The notes: generated by a model from the letters alone, not told the origin. A DNA stretch of 64,000 nt from Gongronella butleri (GCA_025201375.1 JAIWZP010000031.1:248001-312000); one strand, 5' to 3'. Positions 14,459 to 25,237 are shown, counted from the first letter of the stretch. Translations and numbers: made by a program.

Positions 14459-16777
14459 TTGTTTCAGCAAAGGCACTTGAAAGACGCCTCCCGGCCCGTA
14501 AGAATTGCTTGATGACGCCAGTTTGGTATGAAAAAAAAGTGGAAAAGCTGGAAAAAAAGTCTATTTGGTTGCTCGGCCTTGCAAATTGCCCTTTTTGCCG
14601 TCAACCTTTGGAAGACCGCAGAACTTGCCAGATCTTCTTTCTCAATTGCGCAGCAGGTAACACTGCTCACCCGCAAAGAGGCTCTCCCTTGCTCTTTTTT
14701 ATTTTTTTTTTCTTGCCAGCGACCGGGTCTCGTCCATTGGCTCGTGCCCCCCTTTCTTTCTATTGGCTCAATTCGCTTCTTTTGTCTGTTTGTGTGTCGT
14801 GTCTGCACAATCACCGTGCAATTTTTTGTTTCCAAGACAGCATAAAAGGGGGATCTTGAGCTTGAGACACGCTCAACAGGTTCATTGCAACTCTATTTCC
14901 ATTAAAAACACATCAAATATATAAAAATAAAAAAAAAGCTACTGTAGACGTTTCTTCTTGCCCCCTTGCTCCTGTCCTGTCTTTTTTCTCCTTGCAAATT
15001 TGTAAACGACCGCCTCCTTGAAGGCATCCCATCTCTCACGTAACGGAGGAATGCTCTGCACATGCACCTTGTTTTTTTCATTCATGCACCCCTGTCCATC
15101 CTTTATTTTAGATCTTAAAAGCTGCAATTGACGACGATTACATTATTCGTCGGCAACAGGCTGTTGCATTTTCAACCTGTCCTAGAATTAAAAAAAAAAA
15201 AAAAAGTCGACAGTGTGAATGTGGCGATCGCTCGGCGGTACGCAGTCTTTCAGGCAAGTCTCTTACCATCGAGACGGTGTGGCGTGACGAGAAGAATAAA
15301 AGAACGCGCTCTATACCTTTATTTCCCCGAAATGTATTTCAAAAAACGCATCAAGAATTAAGGTACAAGTCACTTCCATTTGAACATGTGAGGAACAGGT
15401 CTTGTGCATCGATTTTTAACGCGTAAGCGCGCTGACACACGACCAAAGACACACGCTCTCATCATGCGAAGCAAAAAATCTCAGAAAAAAACCTTGCAAG
15501 GGGGAGGGGGAGAGACACACACACGAAAAAAAAGGGGGCAATCTCCGATCGGCATTGGTGCGGACCCTCAAATTCGCCTTGATTGGGCTTTCGGACACAT
15601 GGGGCACGATGGGATCATTCAGAGCGTCCACGACGTTAAAAGAAACGATCGTGACAAAGGGCCCATTTAATTTAAAGCACAATCAAAGTTGAAATCAAAA
15701 CACTTTCCCCTAAGTAAGTGAAAATACCAGAGTGCCAGAAAAAAAAGAAACGAAAAAAAGACTGCCCCATCGAGTCTGTTTTTCTTCTTTTTTGGGTTGA
15801 AGGGTGACACAGCATTGGGCGGAGCGATGCAAGGAGCTGTGCTTCCATGTGGTGCCTATGCGCGTGTGGATGTTTGTTTTTTATTTTTATCATTCTGTGT
15901 TCCAAATACCCATCGAGTCTCCGGCACGCAGGCGCGTGCGCGCTCGTGCCGCTGGGAAACGCGCGCACGCACCGGCACACACACATACACACACACATAC
16001 ACACACACATACACACACACATACACACACACATACACACACACATACACGCACACACACACGCACGCACACACACACACATATTTTTGTATACACAAAA
16101 GCACACACACGCACACAAAAAAAAAAAAAACGCGCCCGCGTGATCCCTGTCCATTTAGACAGGCACACAACAATATAATAAAACGCATAATCAACGCTCC
16201 TTGAGCGCATCGTGCACCCCCTCTCTTCCCCCGATTCTCTGTTGCTAAAAATGTTTTTAAAAAACAATATAATCAAAGGACGATGAACTTTTTTTTCATT
16301 ATTTTCAATAGGGGCAGCCATTTGTTTCTCGATACAATCGAGATTTTTCCGAGTGGACTCGCACAGCTAAGCTCAGTGCTTACTTTGGGGGTGGCTCTAC
16401 ATATTGACTTTTAGCCCCCCTTACGTCCCCCCCTCCCCGTCTTTCTCCCCTTCCCTCCCCCCAAAAAAAAGACATCTTGCCCAAGAATGACTATTTTAAC
16501 CTTGAGCACCTCCCCCCTTTCTTTTATTATTATTTTCATTATACAATTATTCCCTTTTGCATGAAACAAACAGTTCAAATGACACAATCAATACGTTGAT
16601 CCTAAAAAGCTTAAAAAAAGCTTTAAATGCGACCTGCACAACACCTTGTTTTTCTTTTTTTTCTCTTTCTTTCCTCTCTCTTCCCTTTGCTTCTTGCATT
16701 CTTGCATTCGTTTTTTTTCTTTTTTTCTTTCTTTCTTTCTTTCTTTCTTTTTTTTTTTTTTTTACCGATATTCATCA
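14459..16777. other. Gene-poor 2.3-kb region with a CA-type satellite
   Basis: It holds the upstream part of the RING gene, short homopolymers, a CA-rich satellite (about 15974-16135) and C-rich stretches (16415-16465). The last 140 bases before the Gti1/Pac2 start are pyrimidine-rich with a TTTC tetranucleotide run (about 16720-16750). I see no coding region with a recognisable family. Long Thr/His frames across the satellite are products of the repeat. Confidence 0.6.
15974..16082. repeat. CA-rich satellite, decamer period ACACACACAT
   Basis: The core is a clean 10-base repeat (ACACACACAT) for about six to seven units, then a looser ACGCACACAC stretch. A second short CA/CG block follows at about 16100-16120. 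Confidence 0.95.
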
Positions 16778-17704
16778 ATGCTGGAAACTTATTGTGGCTA
16801 CATCAAAACTCCGCAAGACGCACTGATCATTTTTGAGGCGTGCCGTCTTGGGCATCTTAGCAGGGTGCAGCGACGCCTGTCGACAAAGGAACGGGTGCAC
16901 ATCAAGTCTGGTTCCATCTTTGTGTGGGATGAAAACGAGGCTGGCATGCGGCGATGGACCGATGGCAAGACGTGGTCGCCCAGCCGCGTCCTGGGCAGCT
17001 TTCTGACGTATCGTGAGCTGGACACCAAGCGGCGGCCGCGACGCGTGCACAAGCCGTCGTCGTCACACCCGCTGCGTCACCACCACGCACACCAATTCGC
17101 GTCGGCGTCGTCCTCGGCTCTCTGCTCATACAAGCCCGATGGCCTGATTAAACAATCGTTCAGCATTTGCACCGCGACGCGCCAAAAGCTGCATCTGATT
17201 TCCTACTATAGCAAGCGCGACCTGCTGAGCGGTCGGCTAAAACAGCCTGGCATGGACACCTTGCTAGGCAACATCGCGATCCCAAAGGGATTATATCCGG
17301 ACGTCATTTCCATGGATGGCGCCACTCACCCTGCGACCCTGCACCAGCTCAGACAGATGCAGGAACATCACCACCATCACCACCACGCACACGACGCCAT
17401 TGTCATCGATGCGCATTCCTCGTCCAATTCGTCCTCTTCTTCTTCTTCTTCTTCTTCTTCTTCTTCGTATCTCTCCGCCAACAACAGCCCGCTGCACGAA
17501 TCGTCATCGCGTCTGTCGTCGTCGTCACCGCCCTCCTTGTCATCGTCCCCTTGCAGCTCGGATGAAGACCTGACCATGGATTTTTCGTCGGATGCGCCTG
17601 CATTCGCCTTGTCGCTGCCAACACAAGATATTGCCTGGGAAAAGATACCGTGCTCTGAGGACCGCCGGCAATTGCAAGCATTGCAAGGGCAATTGAGATT
17701 GTGA
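16778..17704 (+). CDS. Gti1/Pac2 (WOPR-domain) transcription regulator
   Basis: Members of this fungal-only family (Wor1, Ryp1, Gti1, Pac2) bind DNA through a two-part WOPR domain and control morphology switching and development. The gene has one exon and gives 308 residues. WOPRa is at residues 3-90: it starts with CGYIKTPQDALIIFEACRLG and continues through VHIKSGSIFVWDENEAGMRRWTDG, WSPSRV and FLTYREL. WOPRb follows (about 118-150: GLIKQSFSICTATRQKLHLI, SYYSKRDLLSG). The C-terminal half is low complexity with His and Ser runs (His run about 17370-17390, Ser run 17415-17470). A pyrimidine tract with TTTC repeats directly precedes the start. Length is near the short end of the family. An AATAAA signal is at 17712. 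Confidence 0.93.
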   Translation: MLETYCGYIKTPQDALIIFEACRLGHLSRVQRRLSTKERVHIKSGSIFVWDENEAGMRRWTDGKTWSPSRVLGSFLTYRELDTKRRPRRVHKPSSSHPLRHHHAHQFASASSSALCSYKPDGLIKQSFSICTATRQKLHLISYYSKRDLLSGRLKQPGMDTLLGNIAIPKGLYPDVISMDGATHPATLHQLRQMQEHHHHHHHAHDAIVIDAHSSSNSSSSSSSSSSSSSYLSANNSPLHESSSRLSSSSPPSLSSSPCSSDEDLTMDFSSDAPAFALSLPTQDIAWEKIPCSEDRRQLQALQGQLRL

Positions 17705-17915
17705 ATCACCAAAATAAAAGCATCCTTGTTGCCGGAATTTTTTTTTTTTTTTTTTTTTTGTGAATCGAGTCGGGGCTCAAGACAAACAATGAAAATGAAA
17801 AAAAAACGCGACAGCGCACGCGGATCATGTGACGCAAATGCCGATGGGCTAAAAGGGGCACCGCTGTTGCTTCTTAAGTCCCCCTTGTTTTTATCCCTTT
17901 TTCCTTTCTCAAAGC
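17705..17915. other. Short intergenic region
   Basis: Contains the Gti1/Pac2 polyadenylation-type signal and a T run (about 17738-17759), then T-rich leader sequence of the next gene. Confidence 0.6.
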
Positions 17916-18854
17916 ATGGCCGACGCCACAAGCGACTTTGGTAAAAGTCTTCACCCCCCTCCCCTCCCTTCCCTTCTGTCTCCCTTATTGACTCCTTCTA
18001 TAAAAGTGCAAGTGTGGATCCACCAGGTACTCTATCAACGCCATTTATACCCTGAAGGTGAGAACGACATTTGCGACGCGCGCGCTTCGATCGTGCTCAA
18101 TTTGCTTTTTTTCGATTTAAAGACGCCTTTGAGCTACGAAATCAGTATGGTGTGCCTGTGGCCATGTGTATCCATCCTGCTGTATGCAAATATATCAGCG
18201 ACTTTGTCACGTCCATACGTCCGGCCATTGAAAACGTGCGTTTCCGCAGCAAATCTCCCTTTTTTTTTTTTTTTTTACCTAATCATTTCATTTCGTAGGG
18301 AACGTGTCGCTTGATTTCTTTGGTGGTGCTTACGTCGTGGCAACAGGTGCTTGAGCGCCACGTGTGCGAGCTGGATTATGCAGGCGCCGCGCCGGATGCG
18401 TCGTCTACAGCCGCCCTACATCATTATTTCCGCGGAAGCATCCTGAAATTGAACACGCTCGCGTCATTGCTGCGGCACCACGCGTCTACCAGCAACACCT
18501 ACCGTCTTGGCATGGAGCTTAAACCAAACACCGACAGTCCCATCAAGAACGAACCTGTACACCACTTTTTTTTTTTTTTTTTGGTTTTTTTTTTTCGCGG
18601 CGCGCCTCATTCATTTTCTTTTCTTTAAAACTAGTACTCTTCGTATTGGGTGCCTGGCGATCCATGCCAGTTGGCGTCACTTCCACAGTCATGGAAGCAA
18701 CTTATACCCATCAAAACCATTCCCACTCGCCCTATCAAGGTAAATGTCCACTTGAACGGCCACATTTGCTTATACCAACGCTGTGTCTTGCCTTTTTGTT
18801 GCCCTTTAGATCAACCTGTATGTATTGGATCATGAACAAACCGATTCAAAATAA
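17916..18854 (+). CDS. REV7: Rev7/Mad2B HORMA-domain protein
   Basis: Rev7 is the accessory subunit of DNA polymerase zeta and holds Rev3 peptide motifs with a HORMA safety belt. Six exons, 17916-17940, 18007-18057, 18123-18235, 18299-18556, 18635-18739 and 18810-18854, give 198 residues, the family size. The HORMA landmarks are present in order: WIHQVLYQRHLYPE, YGVPVAMCIHP (compare YNVPVQMSCHP in animals), KYISDFVTSIRPAIEN, LVVLTSWQQVLERHVCEL, then WKQLIPIKTIPTRPIKINLY at the C-terminus, which is the Rev7-specific seat-belt end. The first helix looks short: intron 1 is 66 bases, stop-free and a multiple of three, so retaining it would lengthen the N-terminus. Mad2 itself is less likely because of the C-terminal block. 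Confidence 0.88.
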
Positions 18855-18900
18855 AATGAAATAGAAATCCACCACACAGAACGTTTTTTTTTTTCACATT

Positions 18901-19075
18901 GCGCATTTTTATCTGCGAGTTTTAGCCATCCATCGCTGAAACTTGTGCCATTCCACGATAGAGATTCAGAAGATGCATTAGACACGTTAAAAACACCGTT
19001 GGTTGGTTTCCCAGATCCCAGCTGTCGAGAAAATTGAGATTGAAAATTAAATCAATGTTTGATCGATTTTTGTAC
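18901..19075. repeat. Interspersed repeat family R2, copy a
   Basis: Shares ordered blocks with 23861-24050 and, more distantly, 39115-39300: TGCGAGTTTTAGCCATCCATC, GACACGTTAAAA, GTCGAGAAAATTGAG and CAATGTTTGATCG. Copies are degenerate; ends are not defined. Confidence 0.6.
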
Positions 19076-19518
19076 ATACGTAAGCGTGCACCGTTCGTCC
19101 ATCGGGCGCGCAAACAACAATCCGAAAAGGACAGTGTGCCAGTTTTACTTCGATCCTTTAAAGATTAAATACGTACGTATTTGAAGAGCCAGTGCTGAAT
19201 TTGTGCAAATGTCGAATTGTTGGATTCAATTGCGCAACGAACATCAAGTCGACGGTCCGGTTTTCAACGTCTTGTTGAAAAAGACACGTCGAAATAGCCT
19301 AATGCCAAGTTATAGAGTAGGAACGATAAAGCCACAATATGTGGTGGCCATCAGTGCATTTGCAAAAATTCGTGAAAACGGCGCTTCGCGCTTGTTTGTC
19401 GACCCCTCTGGATTTCAATTGTCCTGAAAAGAGAGGCGTTAAAATATAGTATCAGTGGGTCAGGTCACACCCAGGTCACCCCAGGTCACAGAATTTTTAA
19501 ATTCAGTGCAGGCAAGTG

Positions 19519-19586
19519 CCTCACGATATTTTCATATATTGTGAGGATTTCCTCACGATATCTTCCAAATTGGGCATATATCGTGA
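19519..19586. repeat. Nested inverted repeats in Crypton left flank
   Basis: CCTCACGATAT occurs at 19519-19529 and 19551-19561. Near-complementary arms ATATTGTGAGG (19536-19546) and ATATCGTGA (19578-19586) follow, so two successive hairpins or alternative pairings can form. This may be a recombinase or host-factor binding region. Confidence 0.7.
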
Positions 19587-20018
19587 CCCAGACCCAGGTC
19601 ACTAGGTCACAACGCGAATCGGGCCCACTTCTTCTTTGCTGTTTCGACAGGGTCTTGGTGCACAGCTGCGCGAGGTGTTAAAATTTATGAACCACGGCTT
19701 GGGGTTCGCCCTCTCTCCGCGTTTTTGCAAGAATATCGCGTTCCAATGACCTACCCTTGCAGTTTAAGCAGATTGTTGTGCTCAATTTCAACCGCAGAAT
19801 CAATGGACAACCAAAAAAAAAAAAAAGTCGCGACACGCGTCTTGATGTATGCCATTTTCACCGCATTTCACGCGACAGTGAGCTTCTCGACTACCTTCCC
19901 TTGCGTTTCACGTGTGCACCGACGTCATCTCTTACAACCAAAGCAGAGTTTTTTTTACAATCTTTATTATGAACGTATTGAGAGAAAACCGCGAAAATGG
20001 CAAAATAGAACAAAATCT

Positions 20019-22444
20019 TTATTTTTTTTTAGCAAACATGATTGAAGGATTTTTGGCCATGGCATCCAGGGTCAACTTGTTCTCCGTTTGCCGTCTCATG
20101 GCGAGCTCCTTGGCAGTTTCAGGGCTAATGCTGTTGTTTGCAGCGTATTCATTAATTTTTGCAATGATACGGCTGCGTCGGTAAAAGAACTGTTTGGAGG
20201 CGCCAGTGCGGATCCAATTTTTGCCAATCGTGATCAGGTCCTTGATCGACGGCCCACCAGCCAAGCCAGAGTGCCATTCCTCCCACAGGTCGTCAACAGT
20301 CTTGACGGCGCGGCTCATGACGTAATGGCACAATGCAGGGCCTGCTCGGACTGGTGCGGATGAGTCTGGTGCGGCTTCATCAGCAGATGGTTCTGCCACG
20401 GGGATTGCCGCAGCGGCCTCAGCCACGGCTCCCGGGTTGCCAGCATTGATTGGAACGGGCGACGTTGTGGTTGTTACCACAGAGCCATTGGCATAGCGGA
20501 GGTTGAGATTGATGGAGGCGCTGCCGGACACAATGCGACCCATGCCATTCCTGGTGGATGCCACCTCGCGCCGGATTTCGCGCATTTGGCTTGTTAAGCT
20601 TTGATCCAGTCGCATCAACCGCTCTTCAACAATTGGCATTGCGCGCTGGAGAAGCATGTGTCGTGGGTAACTGTCATCGGTTTCTACAGCGAGCGCTTGC
20701 CTAAAATATAGGAAAGTGACGGGAAAAAATGAGTAACTGACGAACAAATGCATTTTTTGATGAATTGCACCTCTTATAGTCCTTGTAGAGCTCATTCTGC
20801 CAGAAAGAATGCTGCCAGATTGGATGATTTGGGAAGAGCTGCGACAGTGGAACGCTGTCTTGGATGAAAGACTTGCGCAAATTGAAAATCATTTTGAGAA
20901 ATGCGCCAGCAGCCAAAGTCACAACCATGTCATCGCCGTTGTCGGGGTCAGCTTCCCGGGCGGAGAGTCGATCACGCCAAGCATTGGCCTCTGGGAACAT
21001 GAGGCGACAGAGCTCGTCCGAGGGGGCAACGACAGCGCGAGAGAGATAAAAAGAATTGGGGTCGCGCGTGAAACCTGCCATAGCGCGCATCATCTCGAGC
21101 GGCAAGCCGGTCATGTAATAGCGGTTCATGGCGTCGCTGTTCCAGCCACCTTGGCGCCGGATTTGCGACTCGGCAACACCACGTAAATCTGCCATTCGAG
21201 CGCCTGATCCGCGATTGATATGCGTGATCTTGCTCGTAGGGATGTGACACGTGCGAAGGGCAGCCAGCATCTGGTCATAGTGCGACTTGGCGCCCCACAT
21301 CTTGGTCTTGTCGCTGGACGAGCTGCATACTTTGATAGGGTACCACTCGCGAGAGCGCACCAGGTTGGGGAAGGGTTCTTTATCCACGTGGAAGCGCCAA
21401 AAAAAATACGCGCCAAGGGCAGCAAACGCGCAAATGTCCACGCGCTTGTTGCGCATGCAGCCTACAAGGTCCTTGCGGTTCTTCCTGTTGGTCTTGCCTT
21501 GCGTCATAATCATGACCAGCGCTGGGCAATCCATTTCGGCCGAAAATGCCTCGTTTTCAAGATTGACCGTATACAAATCGGTCAATTCCATCGAGCGAAT
21601 AGACTCGCTACGGAGAAGAAAATAATGCGACAAGAGGAATGCCAAGGCACCTCGGAATTGCAGGCCATGATTCACATTTTTTGTCCAAAAGTAATTGACC
21701 ACTGCTGCCATCTCAGCATCGCTTGTATAGCCGTCGGCTAAGGTGTTTTCACCTCTATCGTCGAAATTGTTGCGTGCGCGTTCGTTCTCCTCGTTTTCGA
21801 CGACGTCAATGAGGTCCTTAAGATATTGGCGAGGATGCGTGGCGTTGTTGGCACCGATTTTGGTCTGGTGTACCCACAAATCGGTGAGAGCCGACACATA
21901 TTGAAAAAATGTGCTTTTGCGGACGGTCCTTGCAATGGCATTGGGATCATTCCCGTACTTTTGGCGACTGGCTCTACCACGAACCTGCAAAAAAAAAAAA
22001 AAAAAAAATTAGCGCGTCGCAGTCAGTTTTTTTTTTTTCTTTCGTAAATACCTCATTCTGAAGGAAAAGATGCGCTTTGGGGCCAGTGACAAGATGTTGC
22101 GTTTCAATGGGCTCGTTCTGAAAAACATCTTTGCACCATGCCAGAAATTCACGCTGCTTGGGTTCATAAGCTCTTTTGGTGCCAGTGGCACGTTTTTTTC
22201 TAGCTTCAGTCCTGACCTCGACTCGCAAGCTGGTCTCAGCATGCTCAAACTCGGCCTGACTCAAAAACGGCTGCGTGTTGTGTCCAATTGAGGTGCCACG
22301 TCCACATCCCCGTCCACCACGGCCACGTCCACGGCCACCACGACCAAGAATTGCGGCACCACGACCACCACGACCACCACGACCACCACGACCACCACGA
22401 CCACCACGGCCACCACGGCCACCATTTTGTTTAGTACGAGCCAT
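20019..22444 (-). CDS. Crypton tyrosine recombinase with RGG-rich N-terminus and GCR1_C domain
   Basis: This enzyme would cut and join DNA through a covalent 3'-phosphotyrosine to move the element. Three exons, 22444..22052, 21984..20771 and 20700..20019, give 762 residues without a stop or frameshift. The N-terminus is MARTKQ followed by Gly/Arg-rich repeats (residues 7-45). A core-binding helical region precedes the catalytic domain. The tetrad is visible: Arg about 256 (LLRSESIR), His about 386 and Arg about 389 (HINRGSGARMADL), Tyr about 420/421 (MNRYYMTGLP), with the family block QIRRQGGWNSDAM. A Thr/Ala-rich linker leads to a GCR1_C DNA-binding domain (about 669-722: DLWEEWHSGLAGGPSI, QFFYRRSRI), the usual tail of fungal Cryptons. 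The reading frame looks intact, so the copy may be young or active. Confidence 0.92.
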
Positions 22445-23014
22445 TGTTGATGATTTTTAAAGTAATTGCGAATATGAAAAAAGAAATAAAAACAAGAAAT
22501 TGTGCAAAAACAAGAAAAGAAAGCCACAAAGTATCATTTCGAGTCATTTTTTATACGCTTTTCAGGGTCAAAATCAGGGGGCCGGGCCCTGCGGGCGGCT
22601 GAGTTTTTTTTTTTTTTTTATCAGGGTTTTATAAATGCGGCAGGTCACTGTCAAGCCCAGGTCACAGGATTGTGACCCCGCCAAAATGCGGTGTTGATAA
22701 CCCTATAATAACAAGCGACAAGAAGTAACCAATAAAATGCTCAAAAGCACGATTTATGATACGTACGTGATTTTTTTAGGGGGGTTTTACGCCCACCACC
22801 ACAAATTCAGTAAAAAAGGGTTGATCCGCGCATTTCGAATCACAATATCATATACCTACATACCACCGTAGTAACGGATACAGTAGAAACTGGCGCGTTC
22901 TATCTGTTACTGTACAGTACAGTATTCCAATGCTTGCAGATTGCAGTAAGGTGCTACTACGCTGAACTAAAAAGAAAGCTGCTGCCTTTAGAAAATGACA
23001 AAGCATGTTTTTGG

Positions 23015-23580
23015 AGCTTTGACGGCCTGTTGTGCTTCCAGAAATTTTTTTACAGCCTACCTGCTGGGCGCCGATGAAAACTGTGTCACAGCATAAACTA
23101 TTTAACCCAGTGCTCAAGACGAACCCACCCGATTTTTTTTGCACTCGAAAATGCCAAAAACCTCCTATCATATTTATACTATTTTGCATTCATCTGGACA
23201 GCTGCATGGTCGACCCCGCTCAAAAATAGCCGCATCAAATTCAGCTCAAATTTTGCAACAAAAAAGCTTAAACCCCCAAAGCGCTACGACCACTTTTGAA
23301 AATTTCAGGGGTCACTCAGGGGTCACACATTTCAATCTCAGAAAGTGCCAAGTTTGGGAAATTTCGAACTCCGAGTGATCAATGCATCCCAAACAGGTAT
23401 CTCCGACAATTTGCTATTGGCAGACAACATGGCAGGTCGCCCCACCTTAAGAAAAAAGCCCAAAGAGTGACGCATGAACGGCAATCGACCGAGAAAAAGT
23501 GCTTACTTTGGTCAAGATTTTTTTTGCAAATATTTAAGGTTTGACACCTCCAAATTAAGTGCGTGGATTGCATGGAATTT
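23015..23580. repeat. Interspersed repeat family R1, copy a
   Basis: About 550 bases aligning collinearly with 47165-47750, by eye roughly three quarters to four fifths identical, with small gaps. Shared landmarks: CTCAAGACG-ACCC-CCCGATTTTTTTT, GCATTCATCT, TTAAACCCCCAAAGCGCTACGA, a doubled GGGGTCAC at 23309-23325, GATCAATGCATCCCAAACAG and CCAAATTAAGTGCGTGGATT. No long reading frame; a non-autonomous element is likely. Confidence 0.85.
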
Positions 23581-23810
23581 TTTATTTTTTGACGTATTTT
23601 TTATTTTGCACACTTTTGTGCGCTGAGTGGGCAGCTGCGTGCTGCTGCTGCAGCAGGTTGGTGATGAATGACTTCATGACCGATGCAAAAAGTTCAAAAC
23701 AAAGCTACTGTAGCGCTCTGCAACCTGCAAGCCATCCCATTACTGTAGGTGCTTTGCCCCCCTGTTTGTTACATACTGTATCAAACCTGCCATTAAAATG
23801 GGGGGGGTCG

Positions 23811-24050
23811 ACTAGACCGTTGTCGAGCAAATCGCGATCGAAGATTTTGATGAAAAAAAAGTGAATTTTCTCTGCTACGAGTTTTAAACATCCATCGATG
23901 AAACAACTGGTCTCGTTTCATGATGATACTCTAAAAATTCAACAGGTGGTCAGGTGCATTCGACACGTTAAAAGCGCCGTGTGTTGCCCAATTCTTCGTT
24001 GTCGAGAACATTGAGCGAGCGACTGAGGTTCAAAAATTTTGCAATGTTTG
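23811..24050. repeat. Interspersed repeat family R2, copy b
   Basis: Begins AGACCGTTGTCGAGCAAATCG, as in 39083-39104. It continues through CATCCATCGATGAAAC and GACACGTTAAAAGC, shared with 18901-19075. Ends near CAATGTTTGG. Confidence 0.65.
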
Positions 24051-24065
24051 GACAACGGCTTCTTC

Positions 24066-24105
24066 TTTTTTCAACAAGCGTACAGTACAGTACAGTACTG
24101 TACAA
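24066..24105. repeat. Palindromic GTACAGTACAGTACTGTAC cluster
   Basis: Tandem ACAGT units ending in their own complement, so the block is a near-perfect palindrome. Similar TACTGTA units recur through all repeat islands of the window. Confidence 0.8.
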
Positions 24106-24622
24106 AAGTGGTGGCTGGTCATGCATCAGGTAAAAAAACAAACAATAATCAATCTGGAACTAATATAATAATGACGACGTGCGTCCAATACAGTACTGTA
24201 ATAACGGCGGCAACGGCTGAGCGCCCCGGCACGTGAGTCACCTCAAATGAATCAGCGGGTAGTAGTACTGTAAGCGCCGTGAAAAAAAAACGCTTGTGGC
24301 TTTATTTTTTTGGGATACATTTATTACAGTATCATCGCGCGCGTCGTCGAGTTTTCGGCGAGCTGGCCTTTAGGGTTCGTTTTGCCCCTGAATGATTTGG
24401 CCCTGAAATTATGCAAAATGCATTTTCTCAACGATCCAGGAGTCAACCTCATAATTTTTTTAACGCGCGCTTTGTTGAAACAAGACGACGTGGCGAAGAA
24501 ATAGTCAGAGTTCAGAGAGCAAGAGTTGTTGGTGGACAATCGAAGAACCATGAGTTGTGCAGTTGGCAGACCATTTGGACGCGTGACAATTCTTGAAAAC
24601 GGTGGTGCATGATGTCTAGAAT

Positions 24623-24650
24623 AAACGGCCTAATCAATCTCTGGTTTTTT
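24623..24650. repeat. R3 block, copy 1
   Basis: AACGGCCTAATCAATCTCTGG followed by T-rich sequence; the same block is at 39453-39480 and, weaker, at 58552-58585. Confidence 0.55.
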
Positions 24651-25233
24651 AATTTATTTTTCTCAGAGAGACGGGCATTGTACGTATAGTAGCAATTGAA
24701 TAATGATTTTGCCGCGAAATGATTTTTTACAGTACAGAATCATTTCATGCAAAACACGCTACAAGCGCATTCTCTCCGTGTCGTCCTCCACGATAATCAT
24801 AGCGAACGTCTCCAGATCCATCTTTTTTACAATACAGAGCGTCTAGACTTGTTCTTCGGGCGGCTTGGCTTGTTGTTAGCAGCCGGACATGATATACTCC
24901 TCGCGATGTCGCTTCTCGAGCTCCGAGTTTCTCGCGGCGGCGGCTTCAACGCAAACAAATGCGTAGATAGTTTGATGGCACTTGAAAAAAATAAGAGTGA
25001 TGAGTGATACTAGGCAGGTATGAGGAGTAAATGGCAGACTTACGCGTCGGCAATTGCTGAAGACTCAAGTTCATTGGTTTTTGACGCGGTCTCGACGTGT
25101 CGTCAATTGTTTTGTGCCCACTGCGAATTTTTTTTGGTTGCCCCGCGCGAATTCTTTTTGCTCACCGCCATTTTTTTTTGCACGTCTTTGTCGCAGAGTG
25201 CAATCAATTCTTCCCTGGGGCAACAAGAGCAAC

Positions 25234-25237
<4 letters not shown>

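Larger units (their letters stand above)
18855..20018. other. Rev7 downstream region and Crypton flank
   Basis: Contains the R2a repeat, a short open frame at 19203-19427 without a known family, a cluster of GGTCAC motifs (19461-19486 and 19602-19609) and an inverted-repeat cluster (19519-19586). After 19620 no structure beyond A/T runs is seen. Confidence 0.55.
19480..22667 (-). mobile_element. Crypton (tyrosine-recombinase) DNA transposon, candidate limits
   Basis: The element is defined by its tyrosine-recombinase gene (20019..22444). Cryptons have no long terminal inverted repeats and are bounded by very short direct repeats. A 12-base direct repeat, CCCAGGTCACAG, flanks the gene at 19480-19491 and 22656-22667. 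It is the best boundary candidate, though GGTCAC motifs are also frequent nearby. Subterminal structure is present on the left (inverted repeats 19519-19586) and a GC-rich palindrome-like stretch on the right (about 22579-22600). Limits are inference; the transposon identity is secure from the protein. Confidence 0.7.

Noticed and set aside
15797..16321. Long Thr/His, Val/Cys and His/Ile open frames on both strands
   Set aside because: They are translations of the CA satellite in several frames at once.
22310..22435. CRISPR-like regular short repeats
   Set aside because: The regular CCACCACGA/CCACCACGG units are codons of the Arg-Gly-Gly repeats of the Crypton protein; there are no spacers.
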